A stretch of DNA of 64,000 nucleotides from Ilex aquifolium (lineage: Eukaryota > Streptophyta > Magnoliopsida > Aquifoliales > Aquifoliaceae): positions 23,136,270-23,200,269 of the forward strand of contig OX637398.1 of assembly GCA_951799425.1 (NCBI GenBank). The letters run 5' to 3'. The notes below the pieces were generated by a model that worked only from the letters and a program-made list of their open reading frames with translations, was not told the DNA's origin and searched no databases. Below, piece after piece: positions 22,019 through 32,344 of this stretch. A program made the position numbers and the translations under genes. How positions within the stretch are numbered: position 1 is the first letter of the stretch; each line of letters starts with the position of its first letter.

Positions 22019-22859
22019 TACTTATATGTATTTCTTTGACTCTAATTTATATCTACTTGCTAGGGAATCAGCATGTCTTGCCATTCTGGATAATACTACC
22101 TTGTTCCAAAATATATTATGGTTGGGTAAACCCTAAATCTTTTCTTATGCCTTCAAACCCTAGTTTACAAAGGAGATGTGTTTTTCTTTTGATTTCTCCT
22201 TTGTTCTTGATTCCCGAACTTAAATATTATTTGTTCTAAGCTATGTTATGGGTGGTAACCACCAAAATCCTTTTGGTATGCCCTTGAAATCCTAGTTTTC
22301 AAGGGAGAGGTGTTTTCTCTTTATCTTGCCTTTGTCATTGATTTCAAACCTTGATAGTCGTTTGTTATCGATTCCAATATATGATTGTTACTTTATCTCT
22401 GATTCCAAGCTTGATATCCGTTGTTATTGATCTCGAGACTTAATTGTTTCCTTGTCCTTAATTTCCTAAGCTTAATGATCCATTTGTTCTTGGTATCGAA
22501 AATTTGATATTCGTTTGTTATTGATTCTACCCTTGTGATTCAATTATTCTCAATATTCAATACTCGATATTCTTTATTCTTGGTTCCAAGACTTGAGTGT
22601 TCTTTTGGTCTTGATTTCTAAGCTTCATAATCCTTTGTTCTTGATTTCACACCTTGATAGTCGTTTGTTATTGATTTCCGTACATGATTGTTCCGTTAAA
22701 TCTTAATTTCTCCTTTGTTCATGACTTTCAAGCTTGATACGCTTTTATTCTTGACTTCCAAGCTTAATATTCATTTGCTCTTGATAGCCAAATTTGATAT
22801 TCATTTGATTGATTCTAACTATTGTAATTCATGTATTCTTGATATTCAATATTTGACAT
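22019..22859 (+). repeat. LTR-derived segment and degenerate ~40-bp array replacing pol, part 1
   Basis: Starts with a stretch homologous to the leader-intron part of the Tekay LTRs (compare B LTR about 8721-8935: TTGACTCTAA, TACTTGCTA, ACCCTAGTT, TTTTTCTCTTGAT). It then passes into many diverged copies of a unit like TTGTTCTTGATTTCAA with CTTGATATTCATTTG. No coding content. Confidence 0.8.
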
Positions 22860-23115
22860 TGTAACGCCCCCAAAACCACCCTGGACGGCATTACATACTA
22901 AAACCATTCACATAATGAGAGCAACTAATAAAATCCATAGATAAAGAAAATTCCAGTCATTATACATACTTTCTACAACATCATCCAAAAGAATATGTCA
23001 AACTATGGCATTTACATCTCAAAATCAGACTTAATCTTGCAGCGGAATAAACAAAATAACATTCATCCATTGTATTACAATATCTTTCCTAGTCTAGAGC
23101 AAAAAGATAACAATT

Positions 23116-23208
23116 CTAGATATCCCCCTCGGGATCCACGCTTACATCCAATTGCGCTTCCCAAGCTATTTGCTCATCAACTCCGGGCTCTTCTTCTAAA
23201 TCATAATC
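23116..23208 (-). other. Conserved 30-codon open frame in solo LTR K
   Basis: Reads DYDLEEEPGVDEQ ... TAG on the minus strand after an acceptor-like site. The most diverged copy, yet still open. Confidence 0.55.
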
Positions 23209-23424
23209 TGAAAAATATATTGTTTGTAGGGGGTGAGCACTAAGCTCTGTAGCAACGTTCTCCCAAACTCGAACAAGGTTTGGAAAACATGTAAAACAGT
23301 TCGGTCTCACTTTTCAAAATATCATATATAACTTGAAATAAAACAGTGACAATTTAAATAGATCTCAAGTTTAAAGAACAACAGTAATTGAATGAATAAA
23401 CGAAACCACTATACAGTTAACAAA

Positions 23425-23660
23425 CCATTTCCAAATATAATCCAGTCCACCATACAATGTTTCCACAAATTCTCACGGAATCTCATACTTCCCAAGACTC
23501 TTGTAGAAACCGTCTATGGTAGAATGAACAATAACCAATATACCATTTCCAAATATAATCCAGTCCACCATACAATGTTTCCACAAATTCTCACGGAATC
23601 CCATACTTCCCAAGACTCTTGTAGAAACCGTCTATGGTAGAATGAACAATAACCAATATA
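23425..23660. repeat. 118-bp tandem duplication in LTR K
   Basis: CCATTTCCAAATATAATCC begins at 23425 and 23543, with a third partial start at 23661. The two units differ at very few bases. Confidence 0.85.
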
Positions 23661-24202
23661 CCATTTCCAACTTTAAGCCATTTAGGAAGGGCGCCTTCCG
23701 ATGCATTGTCCCATACCAATGCAACGGCCAAGACAATCCAACCCATCATCCCATGTATATTGGTTCATCCCCGTACCATGTATGTTGATTGCTTCTCATG
23801 AATCTACCCAACGATTATACCTAGTCCACCAATCACCATCACAATCACAAACACTTTAGAAAAAGGCGTCTACCATCCAAATGACAGTGACGAGTCCCTT
23901 CCCAGGAAAAGTATACCATCCCTTGTTCGAACTCCAGTGAACGATAGTGGTAGCATTAACCAATGACAATCCACTACAAGTGTTAGGAAACCATCTTACC
24001 CCCACTGGGATAGACTAACCTCTAACACTCTACGGCATCTCTCGATGACAATCCAATTCCATCACAACAACCATACCAATGAGGAAACCAATATATTCTC
24101 AATTCCAAATAAAGACAAAATCCACAATCTCATTATAGCATCTCAAGAAGAAAATGAGCAAGAGATCATCACAATATATAGTTTTATTGTTCCAACCAAA
24201 GC

Positions 24203-24392
24203 ACTAAAGTTTTTGTATAAAAAACAAATGAATATAGAGTTTTGATGTCAAGAACAAAGGAATATCAAGCTTTGATATTAAGAATAAGTAAATATCAGGT
24301 TTTGAAATCAAGAACAAATGAATATCAAGTCTTGAAATCAAAAACAAATGAATATAAGGTTTTGAACTCAAGAACAAATAAATATCAATAAG
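24203..24392 (-). repeat. Short array of the pol-replacing unit, inside LTR K
   Basis: Five to six ~35-bp units of the form GAAATCAAGAACAAATGAATATCAAG (shown in plus sense, split across copies). It lies at the same LTR position where other LTRs have a single copy. Confidence 0.75.
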
Positions 24393-24755
24393 AAAAATCC
24401 ATACTTCTTGAAAAATTAGAGTTTGGATGTCAAGAATAAAGGTTTTATGATTATCAAGCTACAACTTCCATCAAACATGGTAAGATTTACAAGAACAATC
24501 AAGAAACAAGGATTTCATAACAAATATATATGATTAAGAGTCAAAACATGTATATATATAAGCCTAGCATCAGTGAACAAGAGTGGAAGAAAACCCCTAC
24601 CTTCTTCTTCCTTAAAGTTCTTGAAGAACTTGAGATTTTGATCCACTTCAAAGTGCAAATCCTCTTTGATCTTGTGTTTCTATCTTTCTTTCTTGTTTCT
24701 CAAGACTTTCTAGGTTTGTATATGGTGTATGGAGGCTAAAGGAGGCGGCACTATG

Positions 24756-24763
24756 TATTTATA
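24756..24763 (-). promoter_or_regulatory. TATA box in LTR K
   Basis: TATAAATA on the minus strand, 52 bp downstream of the palindrome array. Spacing almost equals that in C1. Confidence 0.7.
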
Positions 24764-24815
24764 GGGGAAGAAAATATCTCAACCGACGTAAATCTGGTGT
24801 TCTGATTCGTTGATC

Positions 24816-24984
24816 ACGTTCGAACGTCATTTGGCGTTCGAACGTCAGTAGTGCAAATTGTTGTTTTACGTTCGAACGTACTTTGGCATTCGAACGTCAC
24901 TTGCTCTCAGTACTTTTGTTTTTCCATCAGAGGCAAAGTACTGGGGCTCACTGTCGTTCGAACGTCGGTTCACGTTCGAACGTC
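24816..24984 (-). repeat. Palindrome array ACGTTCGAACGT in LTR K
   Basis: Perfect or near-perfect copies at about 24816, 24834, 24868, 24887, 24954 and 24972. Same place in the LTR as the ACCGGT-core arrays of F and G1. Confidence 0.88.
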
Positions 24985-25362
24985 GTCCCAGGTTCTGCTG
25001 AAACTTACTGTGATGTTTTGGCCTATTTAGAAGTAGATTTGGAAAATTTTCGTGAAATACCATTTTGTAACCCTGGAAGTCTATTATCTACTGTCCAAAT
25101 TCCAGATCAAATGGACATCAGGATAAAAAGTTATGGTCAAATTACTAAGGAAGTATCAAAAATCCTTTTTACCCAAACTCTCTCTAAAGTGTGCTTTCAC
25201 TCCGGAATGCTTCCAAAATTCTACAATATGCCCTATTACCTCAACTAACATTTTTATTTCTACTCTTACCATATACATAGTTTATGCATACATCATTACA
25301 TATATTAACAATTTAAAACATACTTATGTTACTATATAACGATACAAATGTGGGGGTTTACA

Positions 25363-26128
25363 GACATCCTTTGGTTCTTGATTTCAAGACTTGGTTGTTC
25401 CTTTGTTTTTTTAATTTCCCCAGGCTTGATGATCCATTGGTTCTTGATAGACAAATTTAATATTCATTTGTTATTGATTCTAACCCTTGTGATTCATTTA
25501 TTCTTGATATTCAATACTTGATATTCCTTGGTTCTTGATTTCAAGACTTGACATTCAATTGCTCTTGATTTCAATACTTGATTTCTCCTTGTCCTTGAGT
25601 TCAAAACTTGATACTCTTTAGTTCTTGGTTACAAAGCTTGATATGCATCTGTTATTGACTCCAAGACTCAATTGTTACTTTGTTCTTGATTTCAAGCTTT
25701 GATTGTTTCTTATTTTGATTCCAAAGCTTGATATGGGTTGGTTATGGAATTCGAGACTTGATTGTTCCTTTATTTTGGATTCCAAAAACTTGAGATTCGT
25801 TTGTTATTAATTTCAAACTTTGCTTGTTCTTTTGTTCTTGATTTCCAAGCTTGATAGCCATTTATTCTTGATTCCAAAGCTTGATTATTTATTTGCTCAT
25901 GAATTCAAAACTCTAGTGCTTGGTAGTGACCACTAAAATGGTATTTTCGATGATATTATGGTAATTTTTCTTAAATTATTTCGTTGGAAAAAAAAAAATT
26001 GTAGATGGATTTGGAAGCTAAAATGGGAGGACAAGTCTGGTTAGGTTTCAACTGTAACATTTGGTGGATTGTAATTTATATCAGAGTACGCAGCGAACTA
26101 ACGGAGTAAGGACTACAATGGGGAAACT
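25363..26128 (+). repeat. LTR-derived degenerate array replacing pol, part 2
   Basis: Array continues after K to about 25900, then returns to single-copy LTR-like sequence (AACTCTAGTGCTTGGTA, ATAAAATGGTATTTT), a poly-A run, and a ~100-bp linker (TGGATTTGGAAGCTAA...) shared with F and G1. Confidence 0.8.
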
Positions 26129-26647
26129 ACAGAGAAGATTCAACTCATCCGAGAGAGGCTACGCACGGCGCAAAGTAGACTGAAGAGCTATGCGGACCAC
26201 AGACGAAGACCCTTAGAATTCAAGGTGGGAGACTACGTATTTCTCAAGGTGTCACTCAAGAAGGGCGTGTTTCGATTCGGCAAGAAGGGGAAGTTAGCGC
26301 CAAGATATACCGAACCGTTTGAGGTAATCAAAGCGGTAGGCAAGGCGGCATATCAACTTCGACTACCAGCCCAGCTATCCGGAGTACATGACGTGTTCCA
26401 CGTGTCCATGTTGAGAAGGTGTCATTCGGATGCAACTCCAGTCGTGAACTTGGAGGAGATTGAAATTCAAGACGGAGCCACCTATAAAGAACAACCGTTG
26501 AAGATTCTCGATGCCAAAGAAAAGGTACTCCATAACAAAGTCATCCGACTAGTGAAGGTTGAGTAGCAACACCATGGAGTGGAGGAAGCTACATGGGAAC
26601 CGGAGCAAGAAATGCGGGAGAAGTATCCCTTTTTGTTCACTACTTGA
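26129..26647 (+). pseudogene. pol: Integrase C-terminal tail plus chromodomain, C1
   Basis: Starts at the EKIQLIRERLR segment near the end of integrase and runs through the SH3-like tail (GDYVFLKVS, GKLAPRY, FEVIKAVG), the FHVSML motif and the chromodomain. A TAG at 26564-26566 sits at the chromodomain Trp position. The chromodomain probably binds modified histone tails and guides insertion into heterochromatin (family knowledge). Catalytic residues are not included. Confidence 0.85.
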
Positions 26648-26650
26648 GGT

Positions 26651-26670
26651 AAGTTTCGAGGACGAAACTT
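26651..26670 (+). promoter_or_regulatory. Pre-PPT hairpin, C1
   Basis: AAGTTTCG-AGGA-CGAAACTT, identical to B. Confidence 0.7.
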
Positions 26671-26676
26671 TCTTTC

Positions 26677-26686
26677 AGGGGGGTGG
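26677..26686 (+). promoter_or_regulatory. Polypurine tract, C1
   Basis: AGGGGGGTGG before the 3' LTR. Confidence 0.75.
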
Positions 26687-26688
26687 AT

Positions 26689-28090
26689 TGTAACACCCCG
26701 CATTTTCGTTTATATATGTATATAGATATATACTAAATAATAGTTGTAAAAATGTTGATATAGTATAACTCGAAGAAATAATATTTGAAATTTAGTTTTA
26801 GTATGTGAAAATATGAAATTTTATGTCCTAGAACTTGTACTAATATTTGAAATAAGTTTTAGTTTGTGATGCCTTGAGGGTGAGAGGTTCCTTATAAGGA
26901 TGTTCATGCCAAGAGAGGAGAGTATGTGATTTCCCTCAAGAGGTTCCTTATAAGGATGCTTGAGTTTGTGATGCCTTGAGGGTGAGAGGTTCCTTATAAG
27001 GATGCTCATGCCAAGAGAGGAGAGTATGTGATTTCCCTCAAGAGGTTCCTTATAAGGATGCTTGAGTTTCTGATGCCTTGAGGGTGAGAGGTTCCTTATA
27101 AGGATGCTTGAGTTTGTGATGCCTTGAGGGTGAGAGGTTCCTTATAAGGATGCTCATGCCAAGAGAGGAGAGTATGTGATTTCCCTCAAGAGGTTCCTTA
27201 TAAGGATGCTTGAGTTTGTGATGCCTTGAGGGTGAGAGGTTCCTTATAAGGATGTTCATGCCAAGAGAGGAGAGTATGTGATTTTCCTCAAGAGGTTCCT
27301 TATAAGGATGCTTGAGTTTGTGATGCCTTGAGGGTGAGAGGTTCCTTATAAGGATGCTCATGCCAAAAGAGGACAGTAGGTGATTTTCCTCAAGAGGTTC
27401 CTTATAAGGATGCTTGAGTAACCAAGCCTTGAGGGTGAGAGGTTCCTTATAAGGATGCTCATGCCAAAAGAGGACAATATTATATAATGTGTGGGAAATG
27501 GTTTATATTTTGAAAATGAATGTTTATTAGAATTGGTTATTATTGTTCATTTCTAGTACTATGGCTACTTAAACTTGAGATCAATTGTAAAATGTCATTG
27601 TTTTACTGCAAAGATTATGTATGCTATTTGTGAAATGAGACCGGCCGTTTTAAATGCTTTTCTAAACCTTGTATGGGTTTGAGAGAATTTTTCTACAGAG
27701 TTTCGTGCTCACCCCCTACTGCTAACATTTTTCAGATTACCCGCTTGAGGAGGACTTAAGGGTCGAGGAGCCCGCTACTTGGGAGACTCCACTTGACGAG
27801 AGTGTGGATCCCGAGGGTGACGCGTAGAGCGACCTCCTTTCCTTTTTGTACTAGACTAGGATATTCATTTTGAACCTTGTAAAGTCTAGTTTTCTTTTGT
27901 AATTCCGCTGCGCTACATTATTGGATTTTTGGGATGTAAGGGCCAAAATGGGTCTATTCTTTTGGGATAATGCTGTAAATTTTATGGATGACTTTATGAA
28001 GTCTTATTTATTGATGGATTATTTTAGTGCTCTCATGATATGAATGTTTTAGAATGTAATGCCGTCCAGGGTGTGTTTTGGGGTGTTACA
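26689..28090 (+). repeat. 3' LTR of C1 (1402 bp, internally deleted)
   Basis: Matches the 5' LTR at both ends but lacks about 0.9 kb (counterpart of about 10206-11090): the palindrome array, TATA and leader. The 102-bp repeat has more units here (from about 26866 to 27440, one shortened). The 93-bp frame (27735-27827) is intact. Confidence 0.9.
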
Positions 28091-28879
28091 CACTCACACC
28101 CATGTCACATGCCCATGAATGTGATGCTTCCCGTGCATATGCAATGTAATGTACAATTGCATTTCATACCATTATGCAATTAAGATTTCAATTGCAATTA
28201 CAACATCATGTTCAACATATCGTGAGCACAATATGAACAATTCAAATTCCTTAATGTAACTTATATCATAAAGCATATAATTATATTCTAACATCATCAC
28301 ATTTCTAAATTGTCAATTATATCGAAGGCATATAATTACAATCCATATTCTCACCAAGCATGTTACAACATTTTCAATGAAACAAACATGCTAAATCAAT
28401 ATAGGTATTTTATCAAATATCCAAAGGGCACAAAATTATGTAACACACAATCATGCCCAATGTATAACATTTCTCATGAATTTACCCAACAAGCAAATTC
28501 CACAAACCCAATTCATGCAAAATTGGTTTAACACATTTCTATATCATTTCCTATATTTTAGTTACACTAGAAATACATTTAGGCAAAAGATTTCATCCCA
28601 AGTCATCCTACCCATTTCATATGAAACCCTAGGTTGAAAATAAACTTAGCTAGGAGATGAACCCTACCTTTTGAAGCGTGATGCAAGTGGTAGAAACTCC
28701 AAGAAGACCCAAATCAAGCTTCAAGCCTTGATTTCCAAAAATTATGTCTTTGAGATTTCGTTTAAATCTCTGATTTTTGGTACGTAGACGTAGCTCTCGT
28801 CGAGTAGATGAACTTTAGTTCTTGGCCCGAAGGATTACGACCAATGGTTGGCCTTAGATCGTTGAGAGAAGATGGAAAA
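28091..28879 (-). repeat. E' LTR fragment 2 (minus orientation)
   Basis: Continues the E' LTR after C1. Carries the donor-like site in minus sense (CCCTACCTTTTGAAGCG near 28665) also seen in E''. Interrupted at 28880 by solo LTR H. No gene seen. Confidence 0.75.
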
Positions 28880-31179
28880 TGTAAACCTCCACACTCTTAT
28901 CTTTATATAGAAAGTAATTATTTTGTAAATGCTAATATAGGTGATGAGGTATGCATGAACCCTATAGATTGTAATAGTAGGAATAAATACTAAGGAGACA
29001 AATTGATTGTGAAATTTAATTTTTGGAGGTGTTTAAGGTTGATAAGGGTATCTAAGTAAAAATATTAATTTTTTTAGGTCAAAATAATATTATCATTGAA
29101 CCTGGGAGATCCGAAAAACTTAGAATAGTTGTTTAACACATAGCGGTTCGGATGAATAAAATAGTAATTTTAGTGTTTCGAGTGTAAATTTACTTTAGTT
29201 TTGAGATAAATCATAAAAATAAATGTTTTTAGGTTAAAATAACATTAAAAATGAATCCGGAATGTCGAAAAACCTTAGGGTAGTCATATGGATCAAATTG
29301 GAGATTTTTAGTGGCAAACCCGTAATTTTGGAGAAAACCCAAATTTCAGCCCATGAACAATAACTTTCGGGACTGCTGTGTTTAAAACACAAATTTCAGC
29401 CCATTTTCTTCCATTCTTTCATTCCACTCTCACCCCAAACCTCTTAGAACCCTAGGAGAAGATAAAGGGAAAAAGAAAAGGAAAGAAGAAAGTCTCTAAA
29501 GCTTGGGTTTTGCTTGGAATTCTTGATTTCTAGGTAGGGGTTTCTTCCTATTCTCTTCCATTGAGGCTAAGGTTTATATATATGTATGTTTTGACTCTAA
29601 ATCCTATTTATATGTTAGGAAATTCTTGATTCTTGATATTATTGCAAATATTATCATATTTCTAAACAAAGCTATGGTTGGATAGCCATGAAATCTCTTT
29701 TCTTGTCTTAAAACCCTAGTTTTCAAGAGAAATGAATTTTTCTCTTGATTTTTCCTTTGTTCTTGATTTCAAAACTCTAGTGCTTGGTATTGAACAATAA
29801 AATGGTATTTTTTTTTTTTTGAGGATCTCTTGCATACTTTCTTAATTGGTTCTATTTGAATAATACATGTGAAATTTGGGATTTTGGATTTTACTAGTGA
29901 TTTGAGAAATTGATTGGTATTGTATCTCTTGTGTGGATGTTTGGATGACCATGGGTGGCCGTTGACCAAGTATCGTAGAGTGGATAGATGCGTTTTTTAC
30001 TCCGTGCAGGTTTAATTTTTCCTATCACTTGTAGTGGGGTTGGTGCCTTGCGAGGACCAAACCACTATTCGCTCACGAGTATCGAGGCTGAGGGTTAGTA
30101 TACTATTCTTGGGTTGGATTCGTCATTTCCAATGCGTTGGAATGCGCCCTTCCTAAAGTTGTATATCCTTGAGAGGATTTGGGTGTGTGTGTGTGGGCCA
30201 GGATATTCTCGATGTGTTTATTCATGCAATATCTTACATCATACTTGAGATACATTGTGGGCTATTGTTTATTGTGCAAATGTTAGGTTATGGTTTATTG
30301 TGGAAAGGAGTCTATTGTGGACATGGTTATTGTGGAAATGGTAACTCGTTGGAATTGTTATTTTTGGAAATTGGTTTTACTTTTCATTTAATCATGACTA
30401 TTGTGTAAACTTGAGATCCATTGAAATGTCCATGTTTTCCTTCAAAAGCTATATATGATATTTGTAAAATGAGAGTGATTGTTTATATGCTTTCGAAACT
30501 TTGTTCGTGTTTGGGAGGATTTTCCTACAGAGCTTAGTGCTCACCCCCTACAAACAATATCTTTTTCAGATTATGGTCTAGAGGAGGAGCTCAGAGTTGA
30601 TGAGCCGGTACATTGGGAAGCTCCAATAGATGGGAACGTGAATCCTGAGGTGGACGTTTAGAGCTATATTCCCCTATGTTCTAGACTATGAAATTCATTT
30701 TGAGACAATGTGAAGTCTAATATTTTCTTTATTCCGCTGCAACATAATAGTTGATTTGTTTTTGGATGTAATTGTCATAGTTGGACATATCATTTTGGAT
30801 GATGTTGTATATATTGTGGATGATGAATGAAATTCTCTTTTGTTATGAAGTCTATTTAGTTGCTCTCATGATGTGAATGATCTTAGATAGTAATGTCGTA
30901 CAAGGGGGATTTTGGGGCGTTACAAATCGAACTCATATGGACTGTTTTAATGTAAAAGAAAAATTGCATGTGGTTATATGAGTATGGATAAATGAACCCG
31001 GTGTGATCAATGTTTACTTATAAATGGTCCCGGTGTGGTCAATATTTATTCATAAATAGACCCGGTGTGGTCCATGTAGTATAATTGCACAGGTTGTGTT
31101 TTGGGTAGAGCTCCCCGTACAAAGGAGACTCTGCCTGAATTTTGTTAAATTAAGGACCCCCGGTTTTTGGGGCGTTACA
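28880..31179 (+). mobile_element. Solo LTR H with a second, E-like LTR end
   Basis: Starts TGTAAACCTCCAC and reaches a normal Tekay end GGGGCGTTACA at 30924, then continues 255 bp to a second GGGGCGTTACA at 31179. Flanked by GAAAA (28875-28879, 31180-31184), a possible TSD. The 255-bp tail holds three ~31-bp CCCGGTGTGGTC repeats and GACCCCCGG near its end, as in E-type LTRs. No palindrome array. The donor-like site is at 29533/29534. Confidence 0.75.
30569..30661 (+). other. Conserved 30-codon open frame in LTR H
   Basis: DYGLEEELRVDEP ... TAG after ATCTTTTTCAG. In this copy alone the frame is also open upstream to an ATG at 30479. Confidence 0.55.
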
Positions 31180-31667
31180 GAAAAACCTTGGTTTTTCTTG
31201 TTCCTCTCTTCCTCCTCTCCTTCCGAAAAACCCAGCTGAAGATTGGGGAAGAAATCTGATTTTTCTTCCCCTTTTATACTTTCGAAATACTTGGCCCTTG
31301 TTGAGCCACACGTCCCATATTTTTTTGATCAGTTTTTGTCCTGAATCAATTAAATCTCGTCCCATTTTAAGTTCAATATATTTTATTTCAACTAAATTTA
31401 AATTATTTTTCATGTTTCACAATTTATTTCTCGGTCACGTTTATTTTGGTCACGCGACACCCGATCGCCTCGTAAAGCGCAAAAATCCGATAGTCTCGAA
31501 ATTCAACGAAAATTGACTGGACAACTAGATTTCGCGAGACGAATCCAACTGTGAGGTCCATTTTTGTCATCCAAGTTCTAGAAAAAATCGAGTTTTCAAC
31601 CTGTATCGTAGTGGCTAATTAATATTTTTCTCTTTTTTCAAAAAAATTTAAATTTTCCCGGGTTTCA
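31180..31667 (-). repeat. E' LTR fragment 3, the LTR start
   Basis: Minus-strand continuation of E' after H. Its complement opens TGAAACCCGGGAAAATTT, the LTR start, at 31667. Sequence similar to 61150-61587 in E''. Not followed by a polypurine tract, so this is a 5' or solo LTR. Confidence 0.75.
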
Positions 31668-32130
31668 AATTATCGCTTGTTGTTACCGCCAAATTTATCA
31701 AGTGTTCATGTGGTGTTCCATTTCTCTATGCTCTGAAAGTACACTCCAGATCATACACATGTAGTGGATTAGGGTGAGCTGGTTTTTGATACATATGAGA
31801 CCTTCGAGAATGGACCGGTGCGTATCATGGATAGCCGAGATCAAGTTTTGCATGACAAGACTGTGAGGCTGTTGAAGGTGCTATGGCAGCACCGTGGTAT
31901 AAGGCGACATGGGAGCGTGAGTACACTATCCGTGCTACCTATCCGTTCCTATTTGAGGATGGACATACATTTCTTATAGTCATAAAGAAGTACATAACTT
32001 GTGACATATGCATTTTGTTATATGTGCATGTGTGTGTAATTTCGGGAACAAAATTCCTTTAAGGGGGAAGAATGTAAAACCCGGGAAAATTAAAACTTAA
32101 TTAAAAAGGGCAAAATGGTAATATTACTCG
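31668..32130 (+). pseudogene. pol: Relic I: E-family pol end, chromodomain and LTR start
   Basis: Plus-strand remnant, entered where E' inserted. Readable pieces: the integrase tail end (LPPNLSSVH, FHFSML), VVD then TAG then GELVFDTYETFENGPVR, and a chromodomain start (VLWQHRG) that frameshifts. A degenerate hairpin (about 32037-32055), polypurine tract (32060-32070) and LTR start TGTAAAACCCGGG (32073) follow. The stop sits at the same codon as a TGA in E'' (about 61890), consistent with two separate hits on one Trp codon. Confidence 0.7.
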
Positions 32131-32297
32131 GTTAAGTCCGAGGTCGAACCCACATGGAGCTATCTACTGGAACTCAAAATCGAAGAGTAAAATTGTCGTG
32201 CGCATAGTGTGCATTACAACAACTTGTGGTGTGAACTTAAGAGTTAATAAACAAATACTCAAATTAAACTTTTGATTACAATAATTGAAAAAGGATA

Positions 32298-32328
<31 letters not shown>

Positions 32329-32344
32329 AGAATGAAAGAAGCGA
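32131..32344. other. Unassigned AT-rich stretch with a TA microsatellite
   Basis: Links LTR I to the copia relic. Contains (TA)n at about 32298-32328. No coding or repeat family recognised. Confidence 0.5.

Larger units (their letters stand above)
22860..25362 (-). mobile_element. Solo LTR K (Tekay type, minus) with TSD GACAT
   Basis: 2503 bp bounded by TGTAACGCCCC and GGGGTTTACA on the plus strand, flanked by perfect GACAT (22855-22859, 25363-25367). It has no internal region, so it is an LTR-LTR recombination product. It contains a 118-bp tandem duplication (23425-23660), the conserved 93-bp frame, a short array of the same ~35-bp unit as the C1 array, TATA and a TTCGAA palindrome array. 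Confidence 0.95.
10058..28090 (+). mobile_element. Element C1: non-autonomous chromovirus derivative, host to E and K
   Basis: LTRs at 10058-12177 and 26689-28090, Met-tRNA primer site, gag C-terminal fragment, LTR-derived array, integrase tail and chromodomain, hairpin and polypurine tract. RT, RNase H and most of integrase are absent. The flanks CACCC (10053-10057) and CACTC (28091-28095) fit a 5-bp TSD with one mismatch. The same architecture recurs in F and G1, so it is a family and not one damaged copy. Confidence 0.85.
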
